Below, in pieces: positions 35,819 to 44,709 of a stretch of 64,000 nucleotides of DNA. Source of the stretch: Cytobacillus massiliigabonensis (GTDB lineage Bacteria > Bacillota > Bacilli > Bacillales > Cytobacillaceae); contig NZ_LT904904.1 of assembly GCF_900199725.1 (NCBI RefSeq), positions 2,656,048 through 2,720,047 on the forward strand. Direction: 5' to 3'. Every line of letters begins with the position of its first letter. Position 1 is the first letter of the stretch. The position numbers and the translations under genes were made by a program. The notes beneath the pieces were generated by a model. It did no database searches, was not told the DNA's origin, and was given only the letters and a program-made list of their open reading frames with translations.

Positions 35819-35850
35819 GCATCGGGTTCATGATGACCGATGTCTTTTTT
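35819..35850 (+). terminator. Probable terminator after the small membrane protein gene
   Basis: GCATCGG and CCGATGT pair around an ATG-rich loop and are followed by a run of six T. Confidence 0.7.
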
Positions 35851-36001
35851 GTGCTATTTCAAGTATAAATAATGGGTTGGAATTCATACTAACTCAATAG
35901 CTAATCAAAATGTTTATTTAATTTTAATTTTTGTACTTCTGAACCGAACCCATAAGATGTCGATAAAGGATATAGTTTATCATAACCGATTAAATTTGCA
36001 C

Positions 36002-36028
36002 AAAAAAAGAACTTGAATATCCAAGCTC
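36002..36028 (-). terminator. Terminator of the minus-strand lipoprotein gene
   Basis: On the minus strand GAGCTTG and CAAGTTC form a stem followed by seven T (the A-run at 36002-36008). It lies 45 bases after the stop of the lipoprotein gene. Between this and the previous terminator lies about 150 bases with no gene. Confidence 0.75.
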
Positions 36029-36072
36029 CTTTAATTATGCTTTGTAATGACCTCTTATTAAGTTATTGTCCC

Positions 36073-36504
36073 TTAGTATTTCTCAATTTTTATTGTTATA
36101 TTTTCTTCACTAATGGTTACGTTTTCTGTTTTAGACACTTTCATAATAGTATCATCAACTATTTGTTGAATTTTCGTTTCATCAATCTTTGCATCCTTCG
36201 GAAAACCTACAAAACAAGATATTTCAAAATTCCCTTCACCAGTAGCCCCATCTAACATCATTGTAATTGAATCTCTTTCAAATGCTGTTTGTTCTGTAAT
36301 GGATACTATTATTTCCTCTTTTAATTCAGACAATAAATTTGATACATTATTTTCTCTGCTTTTCGAAGCGAATACTACTTTCTGATCACCATTTGATGCC
36401 TCGGTCACTTCATGCTGAACTTTTTCTTCGGTCTGTTCACCAGTACATCCAACTAATATAATTGAACAAAATGCAATACCTAAAAATACAGTATTTTTCA
36501 ACAT
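36073..36504 (-). CDS. Hypothetical lipoprotein
   Basis: This 143-residue protein has a clear lipoprotein signal: a short basic start, a hydrophobic segment and lipobox ILVGC with Cys at residue 20. The mature part is acidic and contains a predicted alpha/beta domain. It was not recognised. It is followed by its own terminator and transcribed in the same direction as the secreted-protein gene at 36650. Confidence 0.72.
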   Translation of the reverse strand: MLKNTVFLGIAFCSIILVGCTGEQTEEKVQHEVTEASNGDQKVVFASKSRENNVSNLLSELKEEIIVSITEQTAFERDSITMMLDGATGEGNFEISCFVGFPKDAKIDETKIQQIVDDTIMKVSKTENVTISEENITIKIEKY

Positions 36505-36556
36505 GTTAATGCCCCCTAAAGAATATTGTTTTACAATTCCCCCTGTTAATTAAAAG

Positions 36557-36594
36557 AAAAGCCGATCCATAAGCAAAGTGAGGTCGACTTTTTA
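36557..36594. terminator. Probable bidirectional terminator
   Basis: AAAAGCCGATCC and GGTCGACTTTT pair with G-U wobbles around a loop, flanked by A and T runs, between two minus-strand genes. Confidence 0.6.
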
Positions 36595-36649
36595 TGGGAA
36601 GCCTTTTTGGTGTGAATTTTTTAAGTGTTCTCGATTTTGCAAACAATGA

Positions 36650-37138
36650 TTAATTTTTATTTTCATTCGGATGAGTAATTACTTTACCCATTTTTTCTTT
36701 TTCTACTTCCTTAACCCATATATTCTTTTCATTATCAAATTTAATTTCATGATAAATGTTTTTTCCAGTAGCCTTTTTTTCTAAAATTATCGCCTCGTCA
36801 TTTTTAATATAAACGGATGGTACAATATCTCCATTTTCTTGCTCAATCATCACATCCATAAGGATACTAACTAGATTATCATATTCATCGTTTTTAAAAA
36901 TCTCCGAAAGTTCAACCGCTTCATACTTTGTAAGATCAAGTTTAAAAGATGATTGAACATCCTCGTTAACCTCTCTTAAAAATTCGTTGTTTGCTTTTTC
37001 TATTTCATCTTTAATTTCTTGTTCTTTAGCATTTGTAGGATTTTCGAAAATATAAACGTTTTTTTCATTTGCTGATCCAAGACTAGTACCGACTAATAAT
37101 ATAAATAAACCTGCGACTATTATTAAACTTTTTTTCAC
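36650..37138 (-). CDS. Hypothetical secreted protein
   Basis: This 162-residue protein has an N-terminal signal peptide (MKKSLIIVAGLFILLVGTSLG, likely cleaved near SANE). The mature part is charged and contains no cysteine. It was not recognised. The gene is divergent from the CamS-like lipoprotein gene. GGGAGGATAAA lies upstream of the ATG. Confidence 0.68.
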   Translation of the reverse strand: MKKSLIIVAGLFILLVGTSLGSANEKNVYIFENPTNAKEQEIKDEIEKANNEFLREVNEDVQSSFKLDLTKYEAVELSEIFKNDEYDNLVSILMDVMIEQENGDIVPSVYIKNDEAIILEKKATGKNIYHEIKFDNEKNIWVKEVEKEKMGKVITHPNENKN

Positions 37139-37503
37139 TTTTATCCTCCCAACTTAAGTATTTCTCAAAAGAATATTCTCCCAAATCCTTTCCATCTTAA
37201 CATAATATTCCAGAAATTTATCGGATTTTTCATTGAAGATAAAGAATATTTTGTGATTAATGAAATGTTTTGAGCTTAAATAGAATTATGATGATGTATT
37301 AATCACTTTACACAAAATATTGAAAGGAGAGCTTTTCTACCTAACGAAATTTTTTCTCTAATTTTCTATAGTAAATTTCATTATTATTAAAATATTACCA
37401 ATATTATACATAATTAGTTATAATTATATAATATGATAATTGTTTCAATAACTATTCAAGTTCTACTTAATAATTTTAAGGAAATATTGAGGAGATAAAG
37501 ATA
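37139..37503. other. AT-rich intergenic region between divergent genes
   Basis: This holds about 365 bases of very AT-rich sequence between a secreted-protein gene and the CamS-like gene. Several TATAAT-like hexamers occur around 37410-37435, but none pairs convincingly with a -35. No other structure was recognised. Confidence 0.4.
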
Positions 37504-38607
37504 ATGAAGATTGAATTAAAAATCTTATTTATTCTAGCAATTTTCAGTTTCACTATATTAGCAGGTTGTAAAACTGAGGATACAGAAATAGGGATGGAGC
37601 AGTCAACAGCTGATATTGAGGAAAGAAAAAATTATCAAATTTTGCCTAATTACGGGGAGACTAGAGGAATAATTGTACAGGAAATCTATAATCCGCTAGA
37701 TGTTACTAACATAGAAGTAGAGTTAATGAATTTATCCCAACAACATTTCCCCTCAACAAAGTTCTTTTATAGAGAGGGTAATACAATAAAAAATATTTCC
37801 AAATGGCACGAAAGGCAGTCAGATGAACCCGAGGGATTGAACCCTGCTATTGAAATACCCGAAGATGCAGGATGGGAGATTAAGATGGAGTTAGAAAAAA
37901 AACATCCTAAATATCTTGCGATTATTGAGGACCAAGAATATGTAGATAAAAAAGGAACAATAAAAGGATTGTCTATTGGAGTTATTTTAAACTCTACTTA
38001 TTATATTGATAAAATCATTGATGATCAAGGGTTGAAACATACTGATCTAGTTGAGTTAAAGGAAAAATTTTTAAAGAAGAAAGGGAAAGAGATTGGAGAA
38101 CAAATATTACATAGAATCAGAAAACAAAAGGAACTATCCAATGTCCCTGTCTTTATCGCACTCTATATTCAGGCAAATAAAAACAATATGCTGCCAGGGA
38201 GGTATTTTGCATCAACAATAGTTAATGATAATAAACAATCTATCAAATGGGTTGACATTAATAGAAATCAAATTAGTGTCCCTTCTAAAACATTTGGGAA
38301 AATAAATAAAGAACTAAATGATAAAATTACTTATATAAAAGAGGACATTGAAAAATATTACAATATGAATTTTTCTCTAAGCGGAAAAGGACTTATTGAT
38401 GATTCAAATATAGAGAAAATATCTCTTGAATTATCAATTGATCCGTTGAGTTATCCTAGTCTTGTAGGTTTAGTTCAATATATTACCCCTGAAATTTCTA
38501 ATCTTTCACAAGATTTTCCCATTACTTTATTAATCACTTCGATAGACGAGCCTAAAGCCATAATAATTTGTAATAAAAATCAAAGTCCCAAAATTCATAT
38601 TTATTAA
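37504..38607 (+). CDS. CamS-family (sex pheromone-type) lipoprotein, divergent
   Basis: This 367-residue lipoprotein has a lipobox ILAGC near residue 22. It resembles CamS proteins: RGIIVQEIYNPLDVTNIE near residue 58, then FFYREG, LNPAIEI, a segment with PKYLAIIEDQEY, and GLSIGVILNSTYY. In enterococci the signal peptide of CamS yields a sex pheromone, while the body function in bacilli is unknown. GGAGATAAAG precedes the ATG. Sequence conservation to canonical CamS seems moderate and it is not in the usual pcrA/ligA/camS operon, so it is likely a divergent paralogue. Confidence 0.72.
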   Translation: MKIELKILFILAIFSFTILAGCKTEDTEIGMEQSTADIEERKNYQILPNYGETRGIIVQEIYNPLDVTNIEVELMNLSQQHFPSTKFFYREGNTIKNISKWHERQSDEPEGLNPAIEIPEDAGWEIKMELEKKHPKYLAIIEDQEYVDKKGTIKGLSIGVILNSTYYIDKIIDDQGLKHTDLVELKEKFLKKKGKEIGEQILHRIRKQKELSNVPVFIALYIQANKNNMLPGRYFASTIVNDNKQSIKWVDINRNQISVPSKTFGKINKELNDKITYIKEDIEKYYNMNFSLSGKGLIDDSNIEKISLELSIDPLSYPSLVGLVQYITPEISNLSQDFPITLLITSIDEPKAIIICNKNQSPKIHIY

Positions 38608-39117
38608 AGTTAATTTGTCTCGAATAGAAATACATTTAGACGATATAGTCGTTATGTTGTAAATGGGTTTTTTAATAACAAGGCGCAATAATCCGATGCA
38701 GCAATTATGCGGAAAGAAGTAGTGTACTATATTTTTACTAAAGCTCTTTTAATTTTCATTGTTGATTTTCGTGTACATACGAGAATTTTTAAGCGGAGAA
38801 TTTCCGGCTATTTATAGAAAAGAAGCTTAAGAAGCAGATTTAAGAGGATATATTCCGCTTAACTGCTCAAATTTAGACAAAATCCATAGATTTAGGGGCT
38901 ATAACCGGAAAAATTCCCTTTATTTTAAAGGAAATATGGGTATTTCCCGAATTAGACGGAATTTTTCCGGTTATTTCTCAAGTACAGTTAATTCAACATT
39001 CAGTTATAACAGAGCCTTTACTAAAAAAATTAAAATCAATTTAATTTTATATGTTAACTTTTTATCACATCGATCTTCTTATAAGTGGAAAGGAGGGGAG
39101 TTATTGAATCTCCCCTT
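38608..39117. repeat. Intergenic region with nested palindromes
   Basis: No gene is seen in these 510 bases. ATAACCGGAAAAATTCC at 38901-38917 and its exact complement at 38958-38974 form a 17-bp stem. It encloses an inner hairpin (GGAAATA/TATTTCC near 38930-38947). Upstream, TAAGCGGA at 38790 pairs with a TTCCGCTTA at about 38853-38861. The motifs CCGCTTA and CCGGTTAT recur, suggesting a dispersed palindromic intergenic repeat. A further hairpin (AGGGGAG/CTCCCCT) lies at 39094-39116. Confidence 0.6.
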
Positions 39118-39268
39118 TATAAGCAATTATTGTTGTTAAGATACGAACTTGAGTTAAGTTATAAGGAAATTACTGAAATGCTGGATTTTAAAGTGGGAAC
39201 ATAAAAAATTTAATTATTTCGCGCGAGTATAACATTTCAAGAAATGTATAAGAGGGTGCAAGCTAAAC
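39118..39268 (+). pseudogene. ECF sigma factor remnant (region 4)
   Basis: One frame reads LLLRYELELSYKEITEMLDF then KVGT, a stop, and after a second stop LFRASITFQEMYKR. This is the sigma-70 region 4 helix-turn-helix (LRYxxxLSYKEIAEMLxxxxGTVKSRLxRARKxL) with the V and first R codons now TAA. The rest of the gene is missing upstream. It is followed by an anti-sigma-like remnant, as in functional sigma/anti-sigma operons. Confidence 0.62.
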
Positions 39269-39420
39269 ATGACCGACTATAAAGAAAATAAGCTTAATGA
39301 GCTTTTTTAAGAAACTTCCAATAGGAATTCGTTTGAGAGAAATATGAGAAAGGCGAAAAGAAGTACGATTCTTCGTACAATTATTATCTTTCTATTTATG
39401 TTGTGAAAAGCTATTTTGTT
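39269..39420 (+). pseudogene. Anti-sigma factor remnant (sigma-regulator N-terminal type)
   Basis: From ATG at 39269 the frame reads MTDYKENKLNELF, a stop, then a segment with RNMRKAKRSTILRTIIIFLFML, another stop and KAILL. The KAKRxSILRTIIIS-like basic stretch before a hydrophobic helix is typical of the cytoplasmic start of membrane anti-sigma factors in bacilli. The first ATG overlaps the sigma remnant frame, as in the living operon type. The end of the fossil runs into the upstream region of the ATPase gene. Confidence 0.5.
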
Positions 39421-39466
39421 GCGATGTTATTTATACATATCAACAGGAAATAGGAGGTTCATATGG
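39397..39466 (+). repeat. About 70-bp segment also found at 58876-58944 (copy A)
   Basis: The segment beginning TATGTTGTG and AAAGCTATTTTGTTG and ending CATATGG is shared, with scattered differences and one indel, with 58876-58944. In this copy it contains the ribosome binding site and start codon of the ATPase gene. The sequences diverge right after the start codon. Confidence 0.75.
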
Positions 39467-40029
39467 ATAGGTTTCTAATAATGACAGTTGGAGTTACGCA
39501 TAGTGGAAAAACTACTTTCGCCAAGCTCCTGGAAAAACGAATGACAAATTCTATCGTTGTTGATCAAGACCTCCAAGAAGAATTCTTACAAAAAAATTAT
39601 TCTATTTTAATTCCGGAATTCGGACCGAAAAATTTAAAATATGCTCTTACACAAACTATTGTAGATTTTGCTATTAACAAAACCAATCTTCATATTATTT
39701 TGTGCAATTCTAACAGACAAAAAAATCCTCGGTTATACTTATTAAACCTATTTAAAAAAGAAAGATTTAAAACAATTATTGTAAATTTTGATTTTCCACT
39801 AGATAAAATAAAATGTCGCATTGTGAATAGTGACCGTGACTTAACTATACTTAGAAATGTAAAAAACTATGATGAAATTTTAAATATCCAATTAAACCAG
39901 ACAGAAAAAGAAGATTTCATTCGTCCAACTGAAGAAGAAGCAAATTATCTATTTACTATAACCAAAGAGTGTGAAGTTCAGTCGGTTGTTGAATCAATCA
40001 TTAACATTATAAATGGAATCAAATCATAG
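39463..40029 (+). CDS. P-loop ATPase/kinase-like protein
   Basis: This 188-residue protein has an N-terminal Walker A GVTHSGKTT at residues 10-18 followed by a VVDQDL segment. It resembles the AAA_33/zeta-toxin or polynucleotide-kinase type of small phosphotransferases. The RPTEEEANYLFTI segment near residue 150 is seen in related AAA family proteins. No toxin-antitoxin partner is adjacent. TAGGAGG precedes the ATG, within a repeated 70-base segment. Substrate unknown. Confidence 0.78.
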   Translation: MDRFLIMTVGVTHSGKTTFAKLLEKRMTNSIVVDQDLQEEFLQKNYSILIPEFGPKNLKYALTQTIVDFAINKTNLHIILCNSNRQKNPRLYLLNLFKKERFKTIIVNFDFPLDKIKCRIVNSDRDLTILRNVKNYDEILNIQLNQTEKEDFIRPTEEEANYLFTITKECEVQSVVESIINIINGIKS

Positions 40030-40208
40030 ATTGTAATGTATTTAAATACGGTCTGCGTAAATAAAAAAAGCATTTTCGGATTGGAAACTATAATATAGTA
40101 ATTCAATAGAATCCATTCAATCCGTTATAGGGCGCAAAAATTAAATAAAATATCCTAGATTATTCGTTTTAAAACAAAAATATTTGAATAGGAGAAAGGA
40201 AATACGGT

Positions 40209-40772
40209 ATGAAAGTATTGTTTTTTGCATATCCAAGTTATGCTGATTTCGAAATTGCTCATGTGTTGTTTTTTCTTAAGAAAAAAGGAAAAGCAATGGT
40301 CACAACAATGACTTTAGATGGGAATCCAGTAGAAAGTCTCGCTGGTTTAAAAACCTTGCCACAACTATCAATCTCTGATGTCAAAATTAGAGATTATGAT
40401 CTTGTTTTAATTCCTGGTGGTGATGGTGTACACGCGGTAATAGATGAACTTCATGTTCATTCTTTACTACAAGAGGCAAAATCTTTAAGTATTCCTATTG
40501 CATCTATTTGTGCATCAGCGGCACTGTTGGGAAGAGCAGGGCTACTTCAGAATAAACGTTTTACGTGTCTTCCTGGAACATATAAATCATTTAAAGAGGT
40601 CTTTAAGGATGCTACCTATACAGAAGCAGCTATAGAAGTCGAAGAAGGATTCATTACAGCTAAAGGAACTGCATTTGCAGAATTTACAGTTGCTGTTGGT
40701 CACGAGTTAGGATTATGGAAAAATACTCAAGAAGCTGATCATGCATTGAAATTTTGTAAAGGAAACGCATAA
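40209..40772 (+). CDS. DJ-1/PfpI-family protein
   Basis: This 187-residue protein of the class I glutamine-amidotransferase-like superfamily has the nucleophile elbow SICASAALLG with Cys101, preceded by VLIPGGDG near residue 70 and an N-terminal Glu (FEIAH) that usually polarises the Cys. Relatives are glyoxalases, chaperone-like deglycases or proteases. The exact role is unknown. TAGGAGAAAGG precedes the ATG. A terminator-like hairpin lies downstream. Confidence 0.88.
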   Translation: MKVLFFAYPSYADFEIAHVLFFLKKKGKAMVTTMTLDGNPVESLAGLKTLPQLSISDVKIRDYDLVLIPGGDGVHAVIDELHVHSLLQEAKSLSIPIASICASAALLGRAGLLQNKRFTCLPGTYKSFKEVFKDATYTEAAIEVEEGFITAKGTAFAEFTVAVGHELGLWKNTQEADHALKFCKGNA

Positions 40773-40931
40773 AGTATAACTAAAGATGCCTATTAGTATC
40801 ATTTTAAACTTCACATTAGAGCTTCCTCCTTAGAATGTGTGTTTTAAAGTGGTGTCTATCCTCATATCTTACTGAGGTGCTTTATTTTTTCAAAGTTGAT
40901 AATTAAAAGTTCTACAAAAATGCTAACGAGT

Positions 40932-40961
40932 GCGATTGTTCAACAGGGACAATCGCTTTTT
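40932..40961 (+). terminator. Probable terminator downstream of the DJ-1 gene
   Basis: GCGATTGT at 40932 and ACAATCGC at 40949 form a perfect 8-bp stem followed by TTTTT. It lies 160 bases after the stop, just before the next gene's leader. Confidence 0.75.
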
Positions 40962-41067
40962 CAGGTAACAGACAAGTTACTTGTGTAAAATAATAACAAA
41001 ATACCCTTTTTTATGTTTTAATGTAAATATAACAATAATTCCCAACTTTCTGAAAGGTAGTGGCGAA

Positions 41068-41679
41068 ATGAAGCTAAATCGACAACCCCGGCCAACAAAC
41101 CATTATGATAAACAACTTCTCCAAATTGATGAACAAATTTGTGCTTTATTAAAACAGCGTAAGGAGCTCTCAAACAATAATCCAGGTTTACCACCTGATG
41201 ATGTTACCTCTAATTGGGCTATCAAATACGATCTTTATGAAGAATATTTAAGTTCATTATTTGGGGCACTGAGATTGGAAGACTTCTTTAAACCTCGTGT
41301 TGAACCAACTGGATTTAGAAAGCACATACCTGTTTTGAAATCAATAGAAAAAGATGATCGTTTTTATTCAGTTGCTGCTATTCGGCAGTATGAGAATGCC
41401 AGCATAGTACAACTTCAAATTGATTGGGATGAGCCCGAGGATTCACCAAATGAGCGAATTAACAGGCACAAAATCAATACTTTTGAACTGTTTATAAGTA
41501 AGAAATATGATTGCTGGCAGAAACGAGCAAGAGGCTCAACAGGTCATTTAACATACCATTTTATTGTTACACCACCGTTACCTGATGATATTTCAGAAAT
41601 TGATTTAGTATTTAAAGAATATAGCGACACTTTTAAGGATAAACCAACAGGTCTTGAAATTGTGATAAATTTAGAGTGA
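41068..41679 (+). CDS. Hypothetical protein
   Basis: This 203-residue soluble protein is not assigned to a family. The N-terminus (HYDKQLLQIDEQICALLKQRKEL) is a long helix like those opening chorismate-mutase-type domains. The remainder is mixed alpha/beta with a WDEPEDSPNERIN segment. GAAAGGTAG precedes the ATG at 41068. The upstream frame continuation lacks support. Confidence 0.68.
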   Translation: MKLNRQPRPTNHYDKQLLQIDEQICALLKQRKELSNNNPGLPPDDVTSNWAIKYDLYEEYLSSLFGALRLEDFFKPRVEPTGFRKHIPVLKSIEKDDRFYSVAAIRQYENASIVQLQIDWDEPEDSPNERINRHKINTFELFISKKYDCWQKRARGSTGHLTYHFIVTPPLPDDISEIDLVFKEYSDTFKDKPTGLEIVINLE

Positions 41680-41867
41680 CTTTACGAACGTGAGCTTAGC
41701 AAAATCCTGAGGAACTAATTTATATTAAAGTTCTTCAATTTTCCATAAACGTCAATTTTACAGCAGGAAATGCGTTCTTTCTTTATGTACACTATATTTT
41801 TGAATAAGGAATTTAAATATTTAAGCTCGATTTTTATTTTTAGTGAAACCGAAAGAAGGGAGATAAA

Positions 41868-42063
41868 ATGAAAATTAGAGACATCTATGGGGACTTACCA
41901 GCTCTAACAACAGACCGTTTATTATTACGTAAGTTCAAGGCAGAGGATATGTTCGAGTATGCGTCTGAACCAGATGTATCTAAGTTCATTCCATGGGAGA
42001 CACATAAAACTATGGAAGATACATATGAATTCTTAAATTCTATTTCAAAGAGTTCTGCAAAAA
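41868..42063 (+). pseudogene. Truncated GNAT acetyltransferase (N-terminus only)
   Basis: The first 60 or so residues (ALTTDRLLLRKFKAEDMFEYASEPDVSKF followed by WETHKTMEDTYEFLNSI) are a typical RimJ/RimL acetyltransferase opening, with an intact ribosome binding site (GAAGGGAG). The acetyl-CoA-binding half is missing. From about 42063 the sequence becomes unrelated and soon runs into the 3' end of the convergent LysR gene, so the cassette junction truncated this gene. Confidence 0.75.
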
Positions 42064-42165
42064 ATGGGAATGAAACTGGAGGGAATATCACGAGAAAACT
42101 AAAGAAATCATCTTGTCTATTCCCCCTTTTCTCCAGGCTCCATGTTGTGATTTTCATCCTGTTAA

Positions 42166-43059
42166 CTAATTTGAAAATTTGCCCTGAATTTCTGTTAAAA
42201 ACATCTCAGCAGCTGCAGAGAAAACTTGATGCTTTTTCCATACAATATTTAAGCCCGATTCAAGTCTTGGCTCTAACGGTCTAAAACAAAGATTACTATC
42301 ACTAGACGTATTCACTATTTTATCTAGGGTTATTGCATACCCAATGCCTTCTTCAACCATAATGGCAGCATTATATGCAAGATTGAATGTAGTTACGATG
42401 TCTAGTTTATCAAAGTTTTCACCAAACCAATCCGCAAATTCATTTTTTGAAAATGTCTGCTTCATAGCCTGTCGTGAACAGATGAGCGGAACATTTAATA
42501 AATCTACTGATTGAATGGACTTTTTGAACGCTAGTGGACTGTCTTTCCTCATAATAACGCCCCAAATGTCTTTGGCAGGCATATTGATATAATTGTATTT
42601 CGATAAGTCTGCTGGTTGTATTAAAATGACAAAGTCTAGTAAGCCCTTATCAAGCCGCTCAGTCACATCGTCTTCGTTTCCACTGTATAGGTGATATCGT
42701 ATATTCGGATTACTAAATTGCAAATCTTTTACCACACGTGCAATTTGCTTCATGGCTTCGGTTTCTCCACAACCTATATAAACATCACCACTTATGGTTT
42801 CTTCCATGCAACTAAATTCCGCCTCTAATTTATCAACCATTTCAATGATTTCTTCAGCCCTGTTTCGCAGGAGCATTCCTTCATCGGTAAGAATAATACT
42901 ATGACTGCTGCGAATAAATAGTTTTTTCCCTAGCTCTTTTTCAAGGTCTTTTAATTGTCTTGACAAGGTTGGCTGTGTAACATGCAAAAATTCTGCTGCC
43001 CTCGTAATACTTCCTTCTCTTGCAACCGCAAGAAAATAGCGCAAAACCCTTAATTCCAT
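42166..43059 (-). CDS. LysR-family transcriptional regulator
   Basis: This 297-residue regulator has an N-terminal winged HTH (LRYFLAVAREGSITRAAEFLHVTQPTLSRQLKDLE, residues 4-40) and a periplasmic-binding-type effector domain. AGGAGG precedes the ATG. It is divergent from the MFS transporter gene, the classic arrangement for LysR control of a transporter, so it probably activates the MFS/SDR genes in response to an unknown ligand. Confidence 0.92.
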   Translation of the reverse strand: MELRVLRYFLAVAREGSITRAAEFLHVTQPTLSRQLKDLEKELGKKLFIRSSHSIILTDEGMLLRNRAEEIIEMVDKLEAEFSCMEETISGDVYIGCGETEAMKQIARVVKDLQFSNPNIRYHLYSGNEDDVTERLDKGLLDFVILIQPADLSKYNYINMPAKDIWGVIMRKDSPLAFKKSIQSVDLLNVPLICSRQAMKQTFSKNEFADWFGENFDKLDIVTTFNLAYNAAIMVEEGIGYAITLDKIVNTSSDSNLCFRPLEPRLESGLNIVWKKHQVFSAAAEMFLTEIQGKFSN

Positions 43060-43194
43060 AAAACATACCTCCTGTATAATGCTTTAGTATATCTGTTTCT
43101 GAAATGCCCATCAAGCATATCTTGTTATGAGATATAGGTATTGGATATATGTGTAGAAGTCGCGCTAAAATGAATAACGAGGGAGGTTTTAATC

Positions 43195-43251
43195 ATGATA
43201 ATTGCTAAACAACCAGCTTTCGAGACTTCAGACACATTCATCTTTTCATAA
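43195..43251 (+). CDS. 18-residue upstream reading frame before the MFS gene
   Basis: An ATG behind GGGAGG starts the short peptide MIIAKQPAFETSDTFIFS and stops at TAA, 21 bases before the MFS start codon. The strong ribosome binding site suggests it is translated. It may be a leader peptide affecting expression of the transporter, or a remnant of a lost gene. Confidence 0.45.
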   Translation: MIIAKQPAFETSDTFIFS

Positions 43252-43272
43252 ATATTTTTGGAGGTATATATT

Positions 43273-44442
43273 TTGGCTAAACAAAAAAAATTACTCATAT
43301 TCATTTTGACCATAGGAGTTTTCGGCATCTTGAATACTGAGATGGGTATAATTGGGATATTGCCTGAGATTGCTAATCATTTTAATGTTAGTGTTTCAGC
43401 AGCAGGATGGCTGGTGAGTATTTTTGCAATCGGTGTTGCAATATCCGGCCCAACAATGCCTTTATTGTTTTCGAGGTTCGACCGAAAAAAAGTAATGGTA
43501 TTCGTTCTTAGTGTTTTTGTAGCAGCAAACATCATCTCCATCTTTACAACTAGCTTTAGTATTCTACTAATTGCCAGGATCATTCCTGCTCTTTGCCATC
43601 CGATATATTGTTCTCTGGCGTTTTCGGTAGCAGCAGATTCAGTCAGTAAGGAGGAAGCCCCAAAAGCAGTAGCAAAAGTATTTATTGGTGTATCAGCGGG
43701 AATGGTTGTTGGTGTACCAATCGTAAGTTTCATTGCTGGTGTATTTAATTTACAAATGGCAATGGCATTTTTCGCAATTATTAATATTGCTGTCCTACTA
43801 GCTACTTTCCTCTTTGTCCCGTCAATGCCTGTAAAAGAAAAAATCTCCTATGGTACACAGCTACATGTATTAAAGCATTCGAACACATGGATTGCCATTA
43901 TCATTGTCATTTTGTTAAATGCCGCTATATTTGGCGTTTATAGCTATCTTGCTGAATTTTTACAAACGGTAACGAATGCATCATCAAATATAACAAGCCT
44001 CATCCTATTTATTTATGGTGCAGCTAATATTATAGGAAACATCCTGGCTGGCAGATTACTCGTTGAAAAACCGGTAAAAACGATCGCAGCTCTGCCTTTT
44101 TTAATGGGAGCTGTATACATCCTGTTATTTTTCGCAGGAAAGTTTACCATACCGATGGCACTTGTTACTTTATTCTGGGGGATACTAGCCGGGCTAGCTG
44201 CTAACATCAATCAATATGTAGTTACCACAGCAGCGAAAGAAGCCCCTGATTTCGCTAATGGTTTGTTTTTATCATCCTGTAATATAGGAACAACAATTGG
44301 TGCAACTGCAGGTGGATTATTTATATCAGAAATGGGGACACAATACGTTGTATTAGTGGGGATCTTCTCATTGATATTGACCATGGTGTTTATTTTCCTA
44401 AGAAACTATCAATTTAGAGCTGCAGAGCTAGTTTCGAGGTAA
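43273..44442 (+). CDS. MFS transporter (AraJ/YdhP-type drug or sugar efflux)
   Basis: This 389-residue transporter has twelve predicted transmembrane helices. The family's loop motif is present as FSRFDRKKVMVF after helix 2 and PALCHPIYCSLAFSVAAD in helix 4. It resembles the AraJ/YdhP/PbuE-like efflux families, with an unknown substrate. TTG at 43273 has TGGAGG eight bases upstream. A start five codons earlier lies inside that site. It is divergent from LysR. Confidence 0.9.
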   Translation: MAKQKKLLIFILTIGVFGILNTEMGIIGILPEIANHFNVSVSAAGWLVSIFAIGVAISGPTMPLLFSRFDRKKVMVFVLSVFVAANIISIFTTSFSILLIARIIPALCHPIYCSLAFSVAADSVSKEEAPKAVAKVFIGVSAGMVVGVPIVSFIAGVFNLQMAMAFFAIINIAVLLATFLFVPSMPVKEKISYGTQLHVLKHSNTWIAIIIVILLNAAIFGVYSYLAEFLQTVTNASSNITSLILFIYGAANIIGNILAGRLLVEKPVKTIAALPFLMGAVYILLFFAGKFTIPMALVTLFWGILAGLAANINQYVVTTAAKEAPDFANGLFLSSCNIGTTIGATAGGLFISEMGTQYVVLVGIFSLILTMVFIFLRNYQFRAAELVSR

Positions 44443-44709
44443 AAAGTGTATGGATCAATTTGGGCATCTTGGTCTTCTCTTTGAAACCATACTAAATTAG
44501 AAAACCGACTCCAGCATTAGAATGGAATTCATATCCTGGCATTATTGCGGTTGTTGCCTCGAAATATGTGAAAAAAAAGACTTTAATAAGCTAAGTATTC
44601 CAGTTCACATAGGTCGTTCTTCGTATAGAGGAATGGATGATATTGCAGAAGAAAAAGACCTCCTATTTCCTGAAAAAATTTTAAAAGGGATGAAAGGGTG
44701 TTATTATCT

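Noticed and set aside
38936-39139. 67-codon plus-strand frame
   Set aside because: It runs through the palindrome and the small hairpin and has no start signal.
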